From positions 930,001 through 994,000 of the forward strand of contig NZ_JABFBC010000001.1 of the NCBI RefSeq assembly GCF_013093415.1: a stretch of 64,000 nucleotides of DNA, in the 5' to 3' direction. How positions within the stretch are numbered: position 1 is the stretch's first letter; each line of letters begins with the position of its first letter. The translations under genes and the position numbers were made by a program. The notes beneath the pieces were generated by a model. That model was not told where the DNA came from. It saw only the letters and a list, made by a program, of their open reading frames with translations, and searched no databases. Of the stretch, positions 44,610 through 60,931 are shown piece by piece. The stretch is from Halovulum dunhuangense (GTDB taxonomy: Bacteria; Pseudomonadota; Alphaproteobacteria; Rhodobacterales; Rhodobacteraceae).

Positions 44610-45773
44610 ATGAACGCACGCACCGACTTTCCGTCCCGCCCCCTTGCCATCGCCGCCTGCCTGTCGCTGGCGCTTTCGATCGCTGGACATCTCTTGCCGC
44701 CGGTAGCCTATCCGGCGGCAAGTCTTTTGTGGGACTATGAATTCGGGCTGATCCGCCGCGGGCTTGTGGGCACGCTGCTCAACCCGTTCTTCGGCGAGAC
44801 GGCGACGCTCGGCGAGCTGCACCTTGCCACGGCGGCGGTCACTCTTGTCGGGGCGTTTTCGCTGGCGGCCTTCGGGGCGCTGCGGCTCTGGGGCGAGCGG
44901 GGTGCGGCGCTTCTGCTGATCCTGCTGCTCAACAGTTTCGCCTTTCGCAGTTTCGTCGGCGCGACGGGCTATCTGGACGGCATCCTCGTCGCGTTGACGG
45001 TCGCGGCACTTCTGAGCCCGGCGGCCACGGGCGCGGGTCTTGCGCTTCGTGTAGGGGTCTGCGTCGTTGCGATGTTCGTGCATGAAAGCATGCTGCCCTA
45101 TTTCGGGGTTCTGATCGCACTCGACCTGTGGCTGGCACGTCTTGACCGGCCGGTCCGGCAAAGGCTGATGGCGGCGGCCGCGCCGCTGCTGGCGGCGCTT
45201 GCGGCGCTTGTGGTGATCGAGATGGGAACCGCGCGGGCGCTGAGCGACGTCGCCGCGTTCCAGGCCCATCTGAACGGGAAGCACGGGCTTGGCGTGGACC
45301 TGCCGCATCTTCCCATCCTCGAGGGCGGCATCGCGGGACAACTGGCCGTGATGGCCGAGATGCGCGCGGGCGACGACCATGTGCAATGGCTTGCCTTCGA
45401 CGGGTTGCCGCTGTGGCTGATGAGCCTGTGGCTGATCTGGCTCAACCTGCGGGTGCTGCCGGTCGAGGCGGGGGCGTTGACGCGGCTGGGCATCCTGGGG
45501 GCGATCCTTGCGCCGCTGTCGCTGAACCTGATCGCCTTTGACGTGGTGCGCTTCGGCAGCGTCTCGGTGATCGTCGGCTTCCTCGTGCTGGCGTTGCAGA
45601 GGCAGTATCTGCCGCAGGCGGCCGAGCGGATCGCGGCTGTGATGACCTGGCCGCATTTCCTGATCCTGCTGATCCTCAACCTGCATGTCACCACGATGCA
45701 GATCAACGGTGTCTATGGACATGAGGACGATCTGCCGTGGCTGTTCTTCGAACATCTGAAATGGGCTTTCTAA
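44610..45773 (+). CDS. Polytopic membrane protein, unknown function
   Basis: A 387-residue protein with nine or ten hydrophobic segments starting at ATG 44610 (MNARTDFPSRPLAIAACLSL). After the first helix a loop holds WDYEFGLIRRGLVGTLLNPF; this RRGL pattern recurs in uncharacterised bacterial membrane proteins of the glycan-polymerase/EpsG-like type, though I cannot assign it. A second polar loop has AHLNGKHGLGVDLPHLP (about residues 225-245). No catalytic motif is evident. It lies between the tuf terminator and a cytochrome gene, outside the usual conserved neighbourhood. Nearest guess: envelope polysaccharide-related; low certainty. Confidence 0.7.
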   Translation: MNARTDFPSRPLAIAACLSLALSIAGHLLPPVAYPAASLLWDYEFGLIRRGLVGTLLNPFFGETATLGELHLATAAVTLVGAFSLAAFGALRLWGERGAALLLILLLNSFAFRSFVGATGYLDGILVALTVAALLSPAATGAGLALRVGVCVVAMFVHESMLPYFGVLIALDLWLARLDRPVRQRLMAAAAPLLAALAALVVIEMGTARALSDVAAFQAHLNGKHGLGVDLPHLPILEGGIAGQLAVMAEMRAGDDHVQWLAFDGLPLWLMSLWLIWLNLRVLPVEAGALTRLGILGAILAPLSLNLIAFDVVRFGSVSVIVGFLVLALQRQYLPQAAERIAAVMTWPHFLILLILNLHVTTMQINGVYGHEDDLPWLFFEHLKWAF

Positions 45774-45868
45774 GCCCCGCGAGCACCGTCCCGGATTGAC
45801 CGATCTCAATGCGGACCCCCGGCCGATCGGCAAGCATGCGCCTGTCGTAAGCCTGGGAAGGGGCGGTC

Positions 45869-46282
45869 ATGGGGATCATGTTGCGTTTGGCGTGCCTGCT
45901 TTCGCTTGCACCGACGGTTCTGGCCGCGCAGGACATGACGATCGGACAGGCGGAGTTCATGAACAGTTGTGCCCAGTGCCACGGGGCCGATGGCAAGGGG
46001 AACGGCACGATCACCCCTTTCCTCACGGTGCCTCCGCCCGACCTGAGCCAGATCCAGAAAGGCAATGGCGGGGTTTTCCCGGTCGCGGCGGTCTACGGGA
46101 TCATCGACGGAAGCGGTGCCGCCGGGGTGCATGGCACGACGGAGATGCCCGCCTGGGGCCGACGCTATGCCCACCAGGCGCCCGAGGCGCTGGGCTGGTA
46201 CTACGGTTCGGCGGATGCGGAAGAATATGTCCGTGGGCGCATCCTTGCGCTTGTGGAACATATCGCCCTCCTACAGGAGTGA
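45869..46282 (+). CDS. Exported single-heme c-type cytochrome
   Basis: A 137-residue protein with signal peptide MGIMLRLACLLSLAPTVLA ending near LAAQ. The heme-binding motif CAQCH is at residues 34-38 (FMNSCAQCHGADGKGNG), and the axial methionine is likely in TEMPAWGRRYA. This is a class I cytochrome c of the soluble, oxidase-associated kind. It would carry electrons in the periplasm; partners cannot be identified. An ATG at 45878 is an alternative start. It is the last gene before the AT-rich patch. Confidence 0.92.
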   Translation: MGIMLRLACLLSLAPTVLAAQDMTIGQAEFMNSCAQCHGADGKGNGTITPFLTVPPPDLSQIQKGNGGVFPVAAVYGIIDGSGAAGVHGTTEMPAWGRRYAHQAPEALGWYYGSADAEEYVRGRILALVEHIALLQE

Positions 46283-46693
46283 TGTGGATAAAATAAATTC
46301 TATTTTGTAGTATTTATATTTTTTCATTTCGTGAATTGATGGTGTTTTGATTTCCAAACGAGTTCATTTGATCATGGTTTTTCTGCCCTGGCCGCCGGTC
46401 TGACGGTCATTGTGTGGGTGTCCGGAGGGGTGTGTTCCGGGCCTGTGTCGTGTGCTGGCGTCCGCGTTTCGGGGCGCAGGGATGGGCCGGATCGCTTCGG
46501 CCGGGGTTCCGGGGGGGCCATCGAGGGGGCCTTTGCGGGATCGTTCTTTCCAGACCGACGCATGTGCCGGGTGCGCCGCTCGTGGAGCTGGCGGTTCCCA
46601 TGCACGGCCCTGACCGGGGTCGGCAGGCCGATCGCGGAGCGCGGCGACGCGCGATCCGCAAGGGATGCGTAACGATGGTTCGGAGTAACGATC
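46283..46693. other. Gene-free spacer with strongly AT-rich left part
   Basis: By hand count, 46291-46380 contains 22 G/C in 90 bases (about 24%), in sharp contrast to the GC-rich surroundings. It contains tattttgtagtatttatatt-like runs that could serve as promoter or nucleoid-protein sites. From about 46385 the sequence returns to high GC with low-complexity GGG-rich text and no believable open frame on either strand. The patch marks the left edge of an accessory segment. Confidence 0.7.
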
Positions 46694-47614
46694 ATGCGGG
46701 GGGGGCAGACCGTCACCGGGCCGACGATCAGCTCGTTCTGGAACCTGGACGATACGACGGGCCTGTTGACGGTGTGGGGCGAGGATGGCGATGGCGCGCT
46801 GTTCTATTCGCTGGTCATCGATCCGGCGGCTGATACGGACGAGGGCGCCTATCAGTTCACGATGTACCAGGACATCCCCGTCGTCACGAACCCGCTCGAC
46901 TTCTCGAGCGTCAAGGCGGGCGGCCCGCAGGAGACGCTGACCGTCGAGTCGATCAGGTTCGATGGCAAGTTCTTCACCGACCGCAACGACATCGCGGGGA
47001 GTGCGTCGGACGATCTGGGCACCAACAGCGACGACGTGAACCCGAACAATGCGGGCGGCATCGGTATCGGCAACGGCAATGTCGAACGCCTCAAGGCGCT
47101 GATGATCGACACGACCGGCAGCGCCAGCCAGGTAAGCGGTGTGTCGCTGGAAATCACCGGGGTCGGCGGCGGCATCAGGACCGTGGATCTGCTCTGGGAG
47201 GCCTATGTGGATACCAACGGCAACGACATCTTCGATGCCGAGGACCAGCCGGTCGCCAGCGGATCGGAAACGGCGGATCTTGGCGCAAGGGATCCACATG
47301 TGCTGGAAATCGAGCCTGGCGTGGATTTCGACTTCATCTTCGTCGCGATGGACCCGGACGATGTCGACGGCAACGACACGGCCCGGATCAACAACATCTC
47401 GACCATCCAGCAGATCGACCTGAACGACTTCGTGCTGAATTTCGAACTCGCCTCGGAAGACGGGGATGACGACTGGGCGCCGGGCGGGGATCCGACGCAG
47501 GAGGTCGCCTTTGCCGTGACGATCGAGGGCTCGGACAGCGCGTCGACCAATGTGGCCGCAACGGCCCCGGGTGCCGAGTCGCTGCTGCACGAGGATATCC
47601 TTGCCTTCGCCTGA
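46694..47614 (+). CDS. Orphan acidic repeat-type protein (RTX/adhesin-like fragment)
   Basis: A 306-residue, very acidic protein from ATG 46694 with GGAG eight bases ahead. There is no signal peptide. The text GGQTVTGPTISSF, TGLLTVWGEDGDGALFYSLV, AYQFTMYQDIPVV, NAGGIGIGNGNVERL and YVDTNGNDIFDAEDQPV resembles single repeats of large type-I-secreted adhesins (DUF5801/VCBS-like) with Asp/Gly calcium-type loops. Such repeats normally occur in tandem within proteins of thousands of residues, so this may be a surviving fragment or a one-repeat gene. It is followed by a strong hairpin at 47631-47662. The family call is an inference; no neighbour explains a role. Confidence 0.6.
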   Translation: MRGGQTVTGPTISSFWNLDDTTGLLTVWGEDGDGALFYSLVIDPAADTDEGAYQFTMYQDIPVVTNPLDFSSVKAGGPQETLTVESIRFDGKFFTDRNDIAGSASDDLGTNSDDVNPNNAGGIGIGNGNVERLKALMIDTTGSASQVSGVSLEITGVGGGIRTVDLLWEAYVDTNGNDIFDAEDQPVASGSETADLGARDPHVLEIEPGVDFDFIFVAMDPDDVDGNDTARINNISTIQQIDLNDFVLNFELASEDGDDDWAPGGDPTQEVAFAVTIEGSDSASTNVAATAPGAESLLHEDILAFA

Positions 47615-47630
47615 GGGCGCGCTTCAGTCG

Positions 47631-47662
47631 GGTTGCCGGAAGTCCCACGCCTTCCGGCAGCC
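47631..47662 (+). terminator. Hairpin after the orphan repeat-type gene
   Basis: Twelve-base arms GGTTGCCGGAAG (47631-47642) and CTTCCGGCAGCC (47651-47662), one G-U pair, with an eight-base loop. It is 17 bases after the stop and has no T-tract. The truncated methyltransferase begins 11 bases further on. Confidence 0.6.
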
Positions 47663-47673
47663 CGGATTGCGTC

Positions 47674-47925
47674 TGAGCCGCCGGCGAAACAGCCCAGATC
47701 CACGATCGCCCCGCGTCCGCGCAGCCAGTGCGCGGCGAGCCAGAAATAGAGCCGGCGTTCCTCGTCGCTCAGCATGGTGGGAACCTGCGCGGCGGGGCCA
47801 AGCCGCTCAAGGGGAACGGCGCGCCAGGGCGCGGCATCGAAGGGGGCCGTTGCCCGCGCCAGCGCACCGGGAAGCCGCATGGCGACAGCGGCAGCAAGGT
47901 GGCGCGGATGGAACGGTCCTGGCAT
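47674..47925 (-). pseudogene. Truncated SAM-dependent methyltransferase (N-terminal 84 codons)
   Basis: From ATG 47925 the minus-strand frame reads MPGPFHPRHLAAAVAMRLPG, then MLSDEERRLYFWLAAHWLRG and GAIVDLGCFAGGS, the SAM-binding motif I of class I methyltransferases of the macrocin-O-methyltransferase-like kind. Resemblance stops at codon 84, where the frame runs into the hairpin and antisense of the repeat-type gene. The catalytic remainder is absent from the window. It is a broken gene whose breakpoint coincides with the right edge of the inserted segment. Confidence 0.75.
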
Positions 47926-48037
47926 GGGTCTTTGTCACGATTTTCCGAACGCTAGCAGCCGCATCGGAGCGCCACAACCGCGCGCGGTTTCACTTGCATC
48001 GCCTTCGCGCGCACAGTATCACCCGCCTACGGTCCGC

Positions 48038-48113
48038 AGGGGTGTAGCTCAGTTGGTAGAGCATCGGTCTCCAAAACCGAGGGTCGTAGGTTCGAGTCCT
48101 ATCGCCCCTGCCA
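48038..48113 (+). tRNA. tRNA-Trp (anticodon CCA)
   Basis: A 76-base cloverleaf: acceptor AGGGGTG paired with CGCCCCT (one U-G), D arm from tagctcagttggtagagc, anticodon stem TCGGT/ACCGA with loop CTCCAAA and anticodon CCA at 48071-48073, T arm with GGTTCGAGTCC, discriminator G and encoded CCA. It precedes secE-nusG as in many bacteria, with a lytic transglycosylase gene in between. Confidence 0.97.
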
Positions 48114-48241
48114 GGACCGCAGATCCCGCATCATGGCAATACCGACCGGCGCATGGCCGCCGAGATGCATCCGGGCGTCTTGTGCGCGACCGAGCGGTGT
48201 ATAAGCTTCGGCCAGATTGCAGACCGGATGGCAGGTGGCGG

Positions 48242-48700
48242 ATGATTTCCCGACGTGGTGCATTGCTGTTATTGGCGTTTCCCGTGGTGGCCTGCGGGCG
48301 AAGCGGGGCAGAGGTGCAGCGCGGTGCGCCCGAGTTCGATTCGGGGCAGCCGGCGCTCGACCGGCTGATCGCGCAGGCAGCCCGGCGCCACGAGGTTCCC
48401 GTCGACCTGGTGCACCGGGTCGTGCGGCGGGAAAGCGGCTACAACCCGGCGGCGCGGAACGGGCCCTATCTGGGACTGATGCAGATCCACCCGCAGACGG
48501 CGCGGACCATGGGCTATTCCGGGCCGGCCGAGGGGCTGCTCGATGCGGCGACGAACCTGGAATACGCCGTGAAGTATCTGCGTGGCGCCTGGCTCGTGTC
48601 CGATGGCAGCCACGATCAGGCCGTGCGCTGGTATTCGCGCGGCTATTACTACGAAGCAAAGCGCCGCGGGCTTCTGCGCGAGACGGGGCTTGCCGGCTGA
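48242..48700 (+). CDS. Lytic transglycosylase lipoprotein (SLT domain)
   Basis: A 152-residue protein from ATG 48242. The N-terminus MISRRGALLLLAFPVVACG is a lipoprotein signal with the modified cysteine at residue 18. The rest is one compact SLT domain: catalytic Glu64 in RRESGYNPAARNGPYLGLMQ, QIHPQTARTMGYSG, the ATNLEYAVKYLRGAW helix and a final YSRGYYYEAKRRG. It cleaves peptidoglycan with 1,6-anhydro product formation. The longer open frame from 47774 crosses tRNA-Trp and is not real. It is placed between tRNA-Trp and secE. Confidence 0.93.
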   Translation: MISRRGALLLLAFPVVACGRSGAEVQRGAPEFDSGQPALDRLIAQAARRHEVPVDLVHRVVRRESGYNPAARNGPYLGLMQIHPQTARTMGYSGPAEGLLDAATNLEYAVKYLRGAWLVSDGSHDQAVRWYSRGYYYEAKRRGLLRETGLAG

Positions 48701-48771
48701 CGGGGGGGGCGTCTTGCCATCGCGGGCTGAACCGCATATGTGTGCGGCATCCCCGATAAGCGAGTGAAACG

Positions 48772-48969
48772 ATGGCGAAGACCAATCCCCTGCAGTTCGT
48801 GCAACAGGTCCGCAGCGAGACGTCCAAGGTGGTCTGGCCGAACCGGCGCGAGACGCTTCTGACGACCGCGATGGTGTTCCTGCTGTCGGCGGTCGCCGCG
48901 ACCTTCTTCTTCCTGGTGGACCAGATCATCCGCCTGGGGCTGGAAGCCTTCATCTCGCTGGCCTCCTGA
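48772..48969 (+). CDS. secE: Preprotein translocase subunit SecE
   Basis: Essential small subunit of the SecYEG channel. The 65-residue protein has the conserved cytoplasmic amphipathic segment FVQQVRSETSKVVWPNRRET and a single membrane helix (TAMVFLLSAVAATFFFLVDQ). This is the short, one-helix form usual in alphaproteobacteria. It is followed by nusG, as is nearly universal. Confidence 0.97.
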   Translation: MAKTNPLQFVQQVRSETSKVVWPNRRETLLTTAMVFLLSAVAATFFFLVDQIIRLGLEAFISLAS

Positions 48970-49052
48970 GGCGATCGCCCCTTGCGCTTCGGGGGGGCGG
49001 GCGGTATGTGCCGGTGTTCCCGACAGACAGCGGGCGTGCGGCGATTCGTTTG

Positions 49053-49076
49053 CGCGCCCATCGTTGTTTGGGCGCG
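49053..49076 (+). other. Hairpin between secE and nusG
   Basis: Eight-base arms CGCGCCCA (49053-49060) and TGGGCGCG (49069-49076) around an eight-base loop, about 80 bases before the nusG start. There is no clean T-tract, so it may be a weak attenuator or a processing site. Confidence 0.4.
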
Positions 49077-49156
49077 TTCGCGCCAGATCGGGTGCGAGAC
49101 TTTGAAATTCGGCGCGGGCTGCGGCCCGGGCAGCGAAGACCGAGGAATGGGCTGAC

Positions 49157-49690
49157 ATGGCGGCACGCTGGTACGCGGTAAGCGTCCTTTCCAATTTCGA
49201 GAAGAAGGTGGCGGAGTCGATCCGCGAGGCGGTGGCGACCCAGGGTCTCCAGGACCAGATCCTTCAGGTTCTCGTGCCGACCGAAGAGGTGATCGAGGTG
49301 CGCCGCGGCAAGAAGGTGCAGACCGAGCGCAGGTTCATGCCCGGCTATGTGCTGGTGCAGATGCAGATGTCGGACCGCGCCTATCACCTGATCAACAGCA
49401 CCAACCGCGTGACCGGTTTCCTCGGGCCGCAGGGCAAGCCGATGCCAATGCGCGACGCCGAGGTGAACGCGATCCTGAACCAGGTCGAGGAGGGGGCGGA
49501 ACATCCGCGCGCCCTGATCTCTTTCGATGTGGGCGAGACGGTGAACGTGACCGACGGCCCGTTCGAGGGCTTCACCGGCATGGTGGAGGACGTGGACGAA
49601 GGCAATGCGCGCCTGAAGGTCACGGTGTCGATCTTTGGCCGGGCTACCCCGGTCGAGCTGGAATTCACCCAGGTCGCCAAGCAGGCCTGA
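49157..49690 (+). CDS. nusG: Transcription termination/antitermination factor NusG
   Basis: Binds RNA polymerase, suppresses pausing and couples to Rho or ribosomes. The 177-residue protein has the NGN domain (WYAVSVLSNFEKKVAESIRE, RRFMPGYVLVQM, TGFLGPQGKP) and the C-terminal KOW domain (VNVTDGPFEGFTGMVEDVD). Length and domain order are normal. It lies 104 bases upstream of rplK. Confidence 0.97.
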   Translation: MAARWYAVSVLSNFEKKVAESIREAVATQGLQDQILQVLVPTEEVIEVRRGKKVQTERRFMPGYVLVQMQMSDRAYHLINSTNRVTGFLGPQGKPMPMRDAEVNAILNQVEEGAEHPRALISFDVGETVNVTDGPFEGFTGMVEDVDEGNARLKVTVSIFGRATPVELEFTQVAKQA

Positions 49691-49794
49691 GTGTTCGATC
49701 GTGGGAGGCGAGCCCGACGCGTCGGGCGGACCGGACCACGCCATGAAGCGCCCGGGCGGACGCGTCCACCGGGCAGGGAAGAGAGGAGGCCGAC

Positions 49795-50223
49795 ATGGCC
49801 AAGAAGGTAGCGGGCAAGCTGAAGCTGCAAGTGCCCGCCGGGAAAGCGAACCCCAGCCCGCCCGTGGGTCCTGCGCTGGGTCAGCGCGGCATCAACATCA
49901 TGGAATTCTGCAAGGCGTTCAACGCCAAGACGCAGGAGATGGAAGTTGGCGCGCCCTGCCCGGTGATCATCACCTATTTCACCGACAAGTCCTTCCAGAT
50001 GGAAATCAAGACGCCGCCGGCGTCCTATCTGCTGAAGAAGGCCGCGAAGTTGCAGTCCGGCTCCAAGACCCCCAGCCGCGAAGTGGTGGGCCATGTGACC
50101 GTGAAGCAGGTGCGCGAGATCGCCGAAGCCAAGATGAAGGATCTGAACGCCAACGACGTCGAGGGCGCGATGCAGATCATTCTCGGCTCCGCCCGGTCGA
50201 TGGGTATCGAGGTGAAGGGGTAA
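49795..50223 (+). CDS. rplK: 50S ribosomal protein L11
   Basis: Part of the GTPase-associated centre. The 142-residue protein has the typical N-terminus [38 protein letters not shown] and the C-terminal rRNA-binding [14 protein letters not shown] and [17 protein letters not shown]. It is 4 bases upstream of rplA, so they form one operon. Confidence 0.98.
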   Translation: MAKKVAGKLKLQVPAGKANPSPPVGPALGQRGINIMEFCKAFNAKTQEMEVGAPCPVIITYFTDKSFQMEIKTPPASYLLKKAAKLQSGSKTPSREVVGHVTVKQVREIAEAKMKDLNANDVEGAMQIILGSARSMGIEVKG

Positions 50224-50227
50224 GGTC

Positions 50228-50926
50228 ATGGCGAAACTGAGCAAGCGCACCAAGGCCGCCCGCGCCGCCTTTGATGGCAAGGCCAACCTGAGCGTCGAGG
50301 ATGCGGTCAAGCTGATCAAGTCGGCAGCCACGGCCAAGTTCGACGAGACGGTCGAGATCGCGATGAACCTGGGCGTCGATCCGCGTCATGCCGACCAGAT
50401 GGTCCGTGGCGTCGTCACGCTGCCCAACGGCACCGGCAAGGACGTTCGCGTCGCCGTGTTCGCCCGTGGCGCCAAGGCTGACGAAGCCAAGGCCGCCGGT
50501 GCGGAGATCGTCGGCGCCGAGGATCTGATGGAAACCATCCAGTCGGGCAAGATCGAGTTCGATCGCTGCATCGCGACGCCGGACATGATGCCGATCGTCG
50601 GTCGCCTGGGCAAGATCCTGGGCCCGCGCAACCTGATGCCGAACCCCAAGGTCGGCACCGTGACCATGGACGTCAAGGCCGCGGTCGAGGCTGCCAAGGG
50701 CGGTGAGGTCCAGTTCAAGGCCGAGAAGGCCGGTGTCGTGCACGCAGGCGTCGGCAAGGCGTCCTTCGACGAGGGCAAGCTTGTCGAGAACGTGAAGGCC
50801 TTCGTCGCGGCGGTGAACCGCGCGAAGCCGTCGGGCGCCAAGGGCACCTATGTGAAGAAGATCGCGCTGAGCTCGACCATGGGCCCGGGCGTGACCGTGG
50901 ACATCGCGCAGGCGGTGGCCGAGTAA
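50228..50926 (+). CDS. rplA: 50S ribosomal protein L1
   Basis: L1-stalk protein and, in other bacteria, translational repressor of its own operon. The 232 residues include [59 protein letters not shown] and KNRKKIALSS-equivalent [16 protein letters not shown] near the end. Start and length are typical. It is followed by the long leader of rplJ. Confidence 0.98.
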   Translation: MAKLSKRTKAARAAFDGKANLSVEDAVKLIKSAATAKFDETVEIAMNLGVDPRHADQMVRGVVTLPNGTGKDVRVAVFARGAKADEAKAAGAEIVGAEDLMETIQSGKIEFDRCIATPDMMPIVGRLGKILGPRNLMPNPKVGTVTMDVKAAVEAAKGGEVQFKAEKAGVVHAGVGKASFDEGKLVENVKAFVAAVNRAKPSGAKGTYVKKIALSSTMGPGVTVDIAQAVAE

Positions 50927-50979
50927 GGAATACGGGCGGGAAACCGTCCGTGCGGCGGGCCTTGTGCCCGTCATCCCGA

Positions 50980-51115
50980 GGGGGCCCAGGCCCCTTCGAA
51001 CGTCCGAGACGGTGGGTGCCCAACCCTTTCTGCAAGGGGGCGGCTTAATCTCCTGCCTGAGACGGGGAGCGAACAGGATCAATCGGGGTTGATGCCTCGG
51101 GCGGTTTTGGTCGGG
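50980..51115 (+). promoter_or_regulatory. Ribosomal protein L10 leader (autoregulatory RNA)
   Basis: The 274-base gap between rplA and rplJ contains text typical of the L10 leader, including cttaatctcctgcctgagac (51045-51064) preceded by stems built from GC-rich arms. In other bacteria the L10-L12 complex binds this kink-turn structure and lowers rplJL translation. Boundaries are approximate because they were read by eye. A small hairpin GGGGG-caa-CCCCC (51171-51183) lies just before the rplJ ribosome-binding site. Confidence 0.6.
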
Positions 51116-51200
51116 ACCCGTGAAACGGACCCGAAGTGGCTCGCACCTGGTGCGGGTCGAAATCGAGCCGGGGGGCAACCCCCATGAATGGAGCAATAAG

Positions 51201-51713
51201 GTGGATAGAGCCGCAAAAGAAGCAGTGGTCGAGGAACTCGGCCAGATCTTCTCGGACTCTGGCGTGGTTGTGGTCGCACACTACGCCGGCCTCACTGTTG
51301 CCGAGATGACGGACTTCCGGTCCCGCATGCGTGAAGCAGGCGGGGCGGTCCGCGTCGCCAAGAACCGGCTCGCCAAGATCGCCCTCGAAGGCACGCCCTG
51401 CGAAAGCATGGGCGCGCTGCTGAAGGGTCAGACGGTACTCGCCTATAGCGAAGATCCGGTCACGGCCGCGAAAGTGGTCGAGGCCTATGCCAAGGACAAC
51501 GAGAAGCTCGTGATCCTTGGCGGCGCCATGGGTGAATCCGCGCTGGACCGCGAAGGGGTCAAAGCCGTCGCCGCCATGCCGTCGCGTGAAGAGCTTATCG
51601 CTCAGATCGTCGGCATGATCGGTGCACCGGCCTCGAACCTGGCTGCGGCGATTGGCGCACCGGCCTCCAACATCGCGTCGATCCTGACGACGATCGAGGA
51701 AAAGGCGGCATAA
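51201..51713 (+). CDS. rplJ: 50S ribosomal protein L10
   Basis: Base of the L7/L12 stalk. The start is GTG 51201 ([20 protein letters not shown]) with GGAG seven bases ahead, giving 170 residues; the open frame from 51120 is part of the leader. [35 protein letters not shown] and the C-terminal L12-binding helix with [21 protein letters not shown] are present. It is 79 bases upstream of rplL. Confidence 0.97.
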   Translation: MDRAAKEAVVEELGQIFSDSGVVVVAHYAGLTVAEMTDFRSRMREAGGAVRVAKNRLAKIALEGTPCESMGALLKGQTVLAYSEDPVTAAKVVEAYAKDNEKLVILGGAMGESALDREGVKAVAAMPSREELIAQIVGMIGAPASNLAAAIGAPASNIASILTTIEEKAA

Positions 51714-51792
51714 GTCTTACAGCAACAAGCGTGGCCGGATGGTGTGCCAAGCACATGCCGGTTTCCCACTCAAACGTGAACGGAACTGAAAA

Positions 51793-52170
51793 ATGGCTGA
51801 TATCAAGAAACTCGCCGAAGAGATCGTTGGTCTGACCCTGCTCGAAGCCTCCGAGCTGAAGAAGATCCTGAAAGATGAGTACGGCATCGAGCCCGCCGCC
51901 GGCGGCGCCGTGATGGTTGCCGGTCCGGCTGCTGCCGATGCCCCGGCCGCCGAAGAGAAGGATGAGTTCGACGTCATCCTCGTCGATGCCGGCGAAAAGA
52001 AGATCAACGTGATCAAGGAAGTCCGCGCGATCACCGGTCTGGGCCTGAAAGAGGCCAAGGACCTGGTGGAAGCCGGCGGCAAGGCCGTGAAGGAAGCTGC
52101 TTCCAAGGCCGAAGCCGAAGAGATCAAGAAGAAGCTCGAAGAGGCTGGCGCCAAGGTCGAGCTGAAGTAA
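51793..52170 (+). CDS. rplL: 50S ribosomal protein L7/L12
   Basis: Multicopy stalk protein recruiting translation factors. The 125-residue acidic protein has the N-terminal dimerisation part ([20 protein letters not shown]), an Ala-rich hinge (about residues 36-52) and the C-terminal factor-binding domain ([40 protein letters not shown]). A strong hairpin follows before rpoB. Confidence 0.98.
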   Translation: MADIKKLAEEIVGLTLLEASELKKILKDEYGIEPAAGGAVMVAGPAAADAPAAEEKDEFDVILVDAGEKKINVIKEVRAITGLGLKEAKDLVEAGGKAVKEAASKAEAEEIKKKLEEAGAKVELK

Positions 52171-52209
52171 TCCGCAGCCCGTTGGGCAGCGGTTTGCGCT
52201 GACAAGACT

Positions 52210-52239
52210 GGCCGGTCCCGGGGGCTCCCGGGGCTGGCC
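52210..52239 (+). terminator. Attenuator-like hairpin between rplL and rpoB
   Basis: Thirteen-base arms GGCCGGTCCCGGG (52210-52222) and CCCGGGGCTGGCC (52227-52239) with two G-U pairs and a four-base loop, followed by cgtttgcgtctctt. It is in the position of the E. coli rplL-rpoB attenuator that sets the ratio of ribosomal protein to polymerase. Confidence 0.55.
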
Positions 52240-52411
52240 CGTTTGCGTCTCTTCCAGCATCCGTGCGCGGGTGCTGCAAAAGGTGCAGACGATCCGGGTG
52301 CGAGAGCTGGGAACTCTCGCAAGGATGGGATCGGGAGGCTCCTTGGCAGGATCTGGCGTGGCGCGGCCCCGGCGCGGCGATCAGATCGAGCAAAAAAGGT
52401 ACGTGACGCTC

Positions 52412-56538
<4,127 letters not shown>

Positions 56539-56542
<4 letters not shown>

Positions 56543-56564
56543 GCGGGGTATTTCCCCCGCTCAC
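56539..56564 (+). other. Hairpin overlapping the rpoB stop codon
   Basis: Perfect 10-base arms GTGAGCGGGG (56539-56548) and CCCCGCTCAC (56555-56564) with a six-base loop. The rpoB TGA (56540-56542) lies in the left arm. The structure occupies most of the 49-base gap before rpoC; no T-tract follows directly. Confidence 0.6.
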
Positions 56565-56591
56565 CCATCCCAAGATTTTGAGGTACACACG

Positions 56592-60794
<4,203 letters not shown>

Positions 60795-60823
60795 TCCCCG
60801 GCGAAGGCCATCAAATCGGGCAG

Positions 60824-60848
60824 GGGCGCCGGTATGTCGGCGCCCTTT
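60824..60848 (+). terminator. Terminator of the rplKAJL-rpoBC transcript
   Basis: Eight-base arms GGGCGCCG (60824-60831) and CGGCGCCC (60838-60845) with a six-base loop, followed by TTT. It is 29 bases after the rpoC stop. Confidence 0.7.
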
Positions 60849-60902
60849 CCCTGTCCCGGATGCATGGCTTCCATGCGCCCCGGGGCACCGGTACTTATGC
60901 AG

Positions 60903-60931
60903 TTGACACCCGTCAGGTGCGGGCATAGGTT
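60903..60931 (+). promoter_or_regulatory. Promoter candidate of the rpsL-rpsG-fusA operon
   Basis: A perfect -35 hexamer TTGACA (60903-60908) and TAGGTT (60926-60931) are separated by 17 bases, about 210 bases before rpsL. The perfect -35 and exact spacing make it the best sigma-70-type promoter seen in the window. Confidence 0.55.

Noticed and set aside
46364-47590. 408-codon minus-strand frame opposite the repeat-type gene
   Set aside because: No domain, no ribosome-binding site and shadow-type composition; the plus-strand gene has a start signal and a following hairpin.
48038-48113. tRNA-Trp as an integration site
   Set aside because: No integrase and no repeat of the tRNA 3' end was seen; the accessory segment lies on the 5' side of the tRNA.
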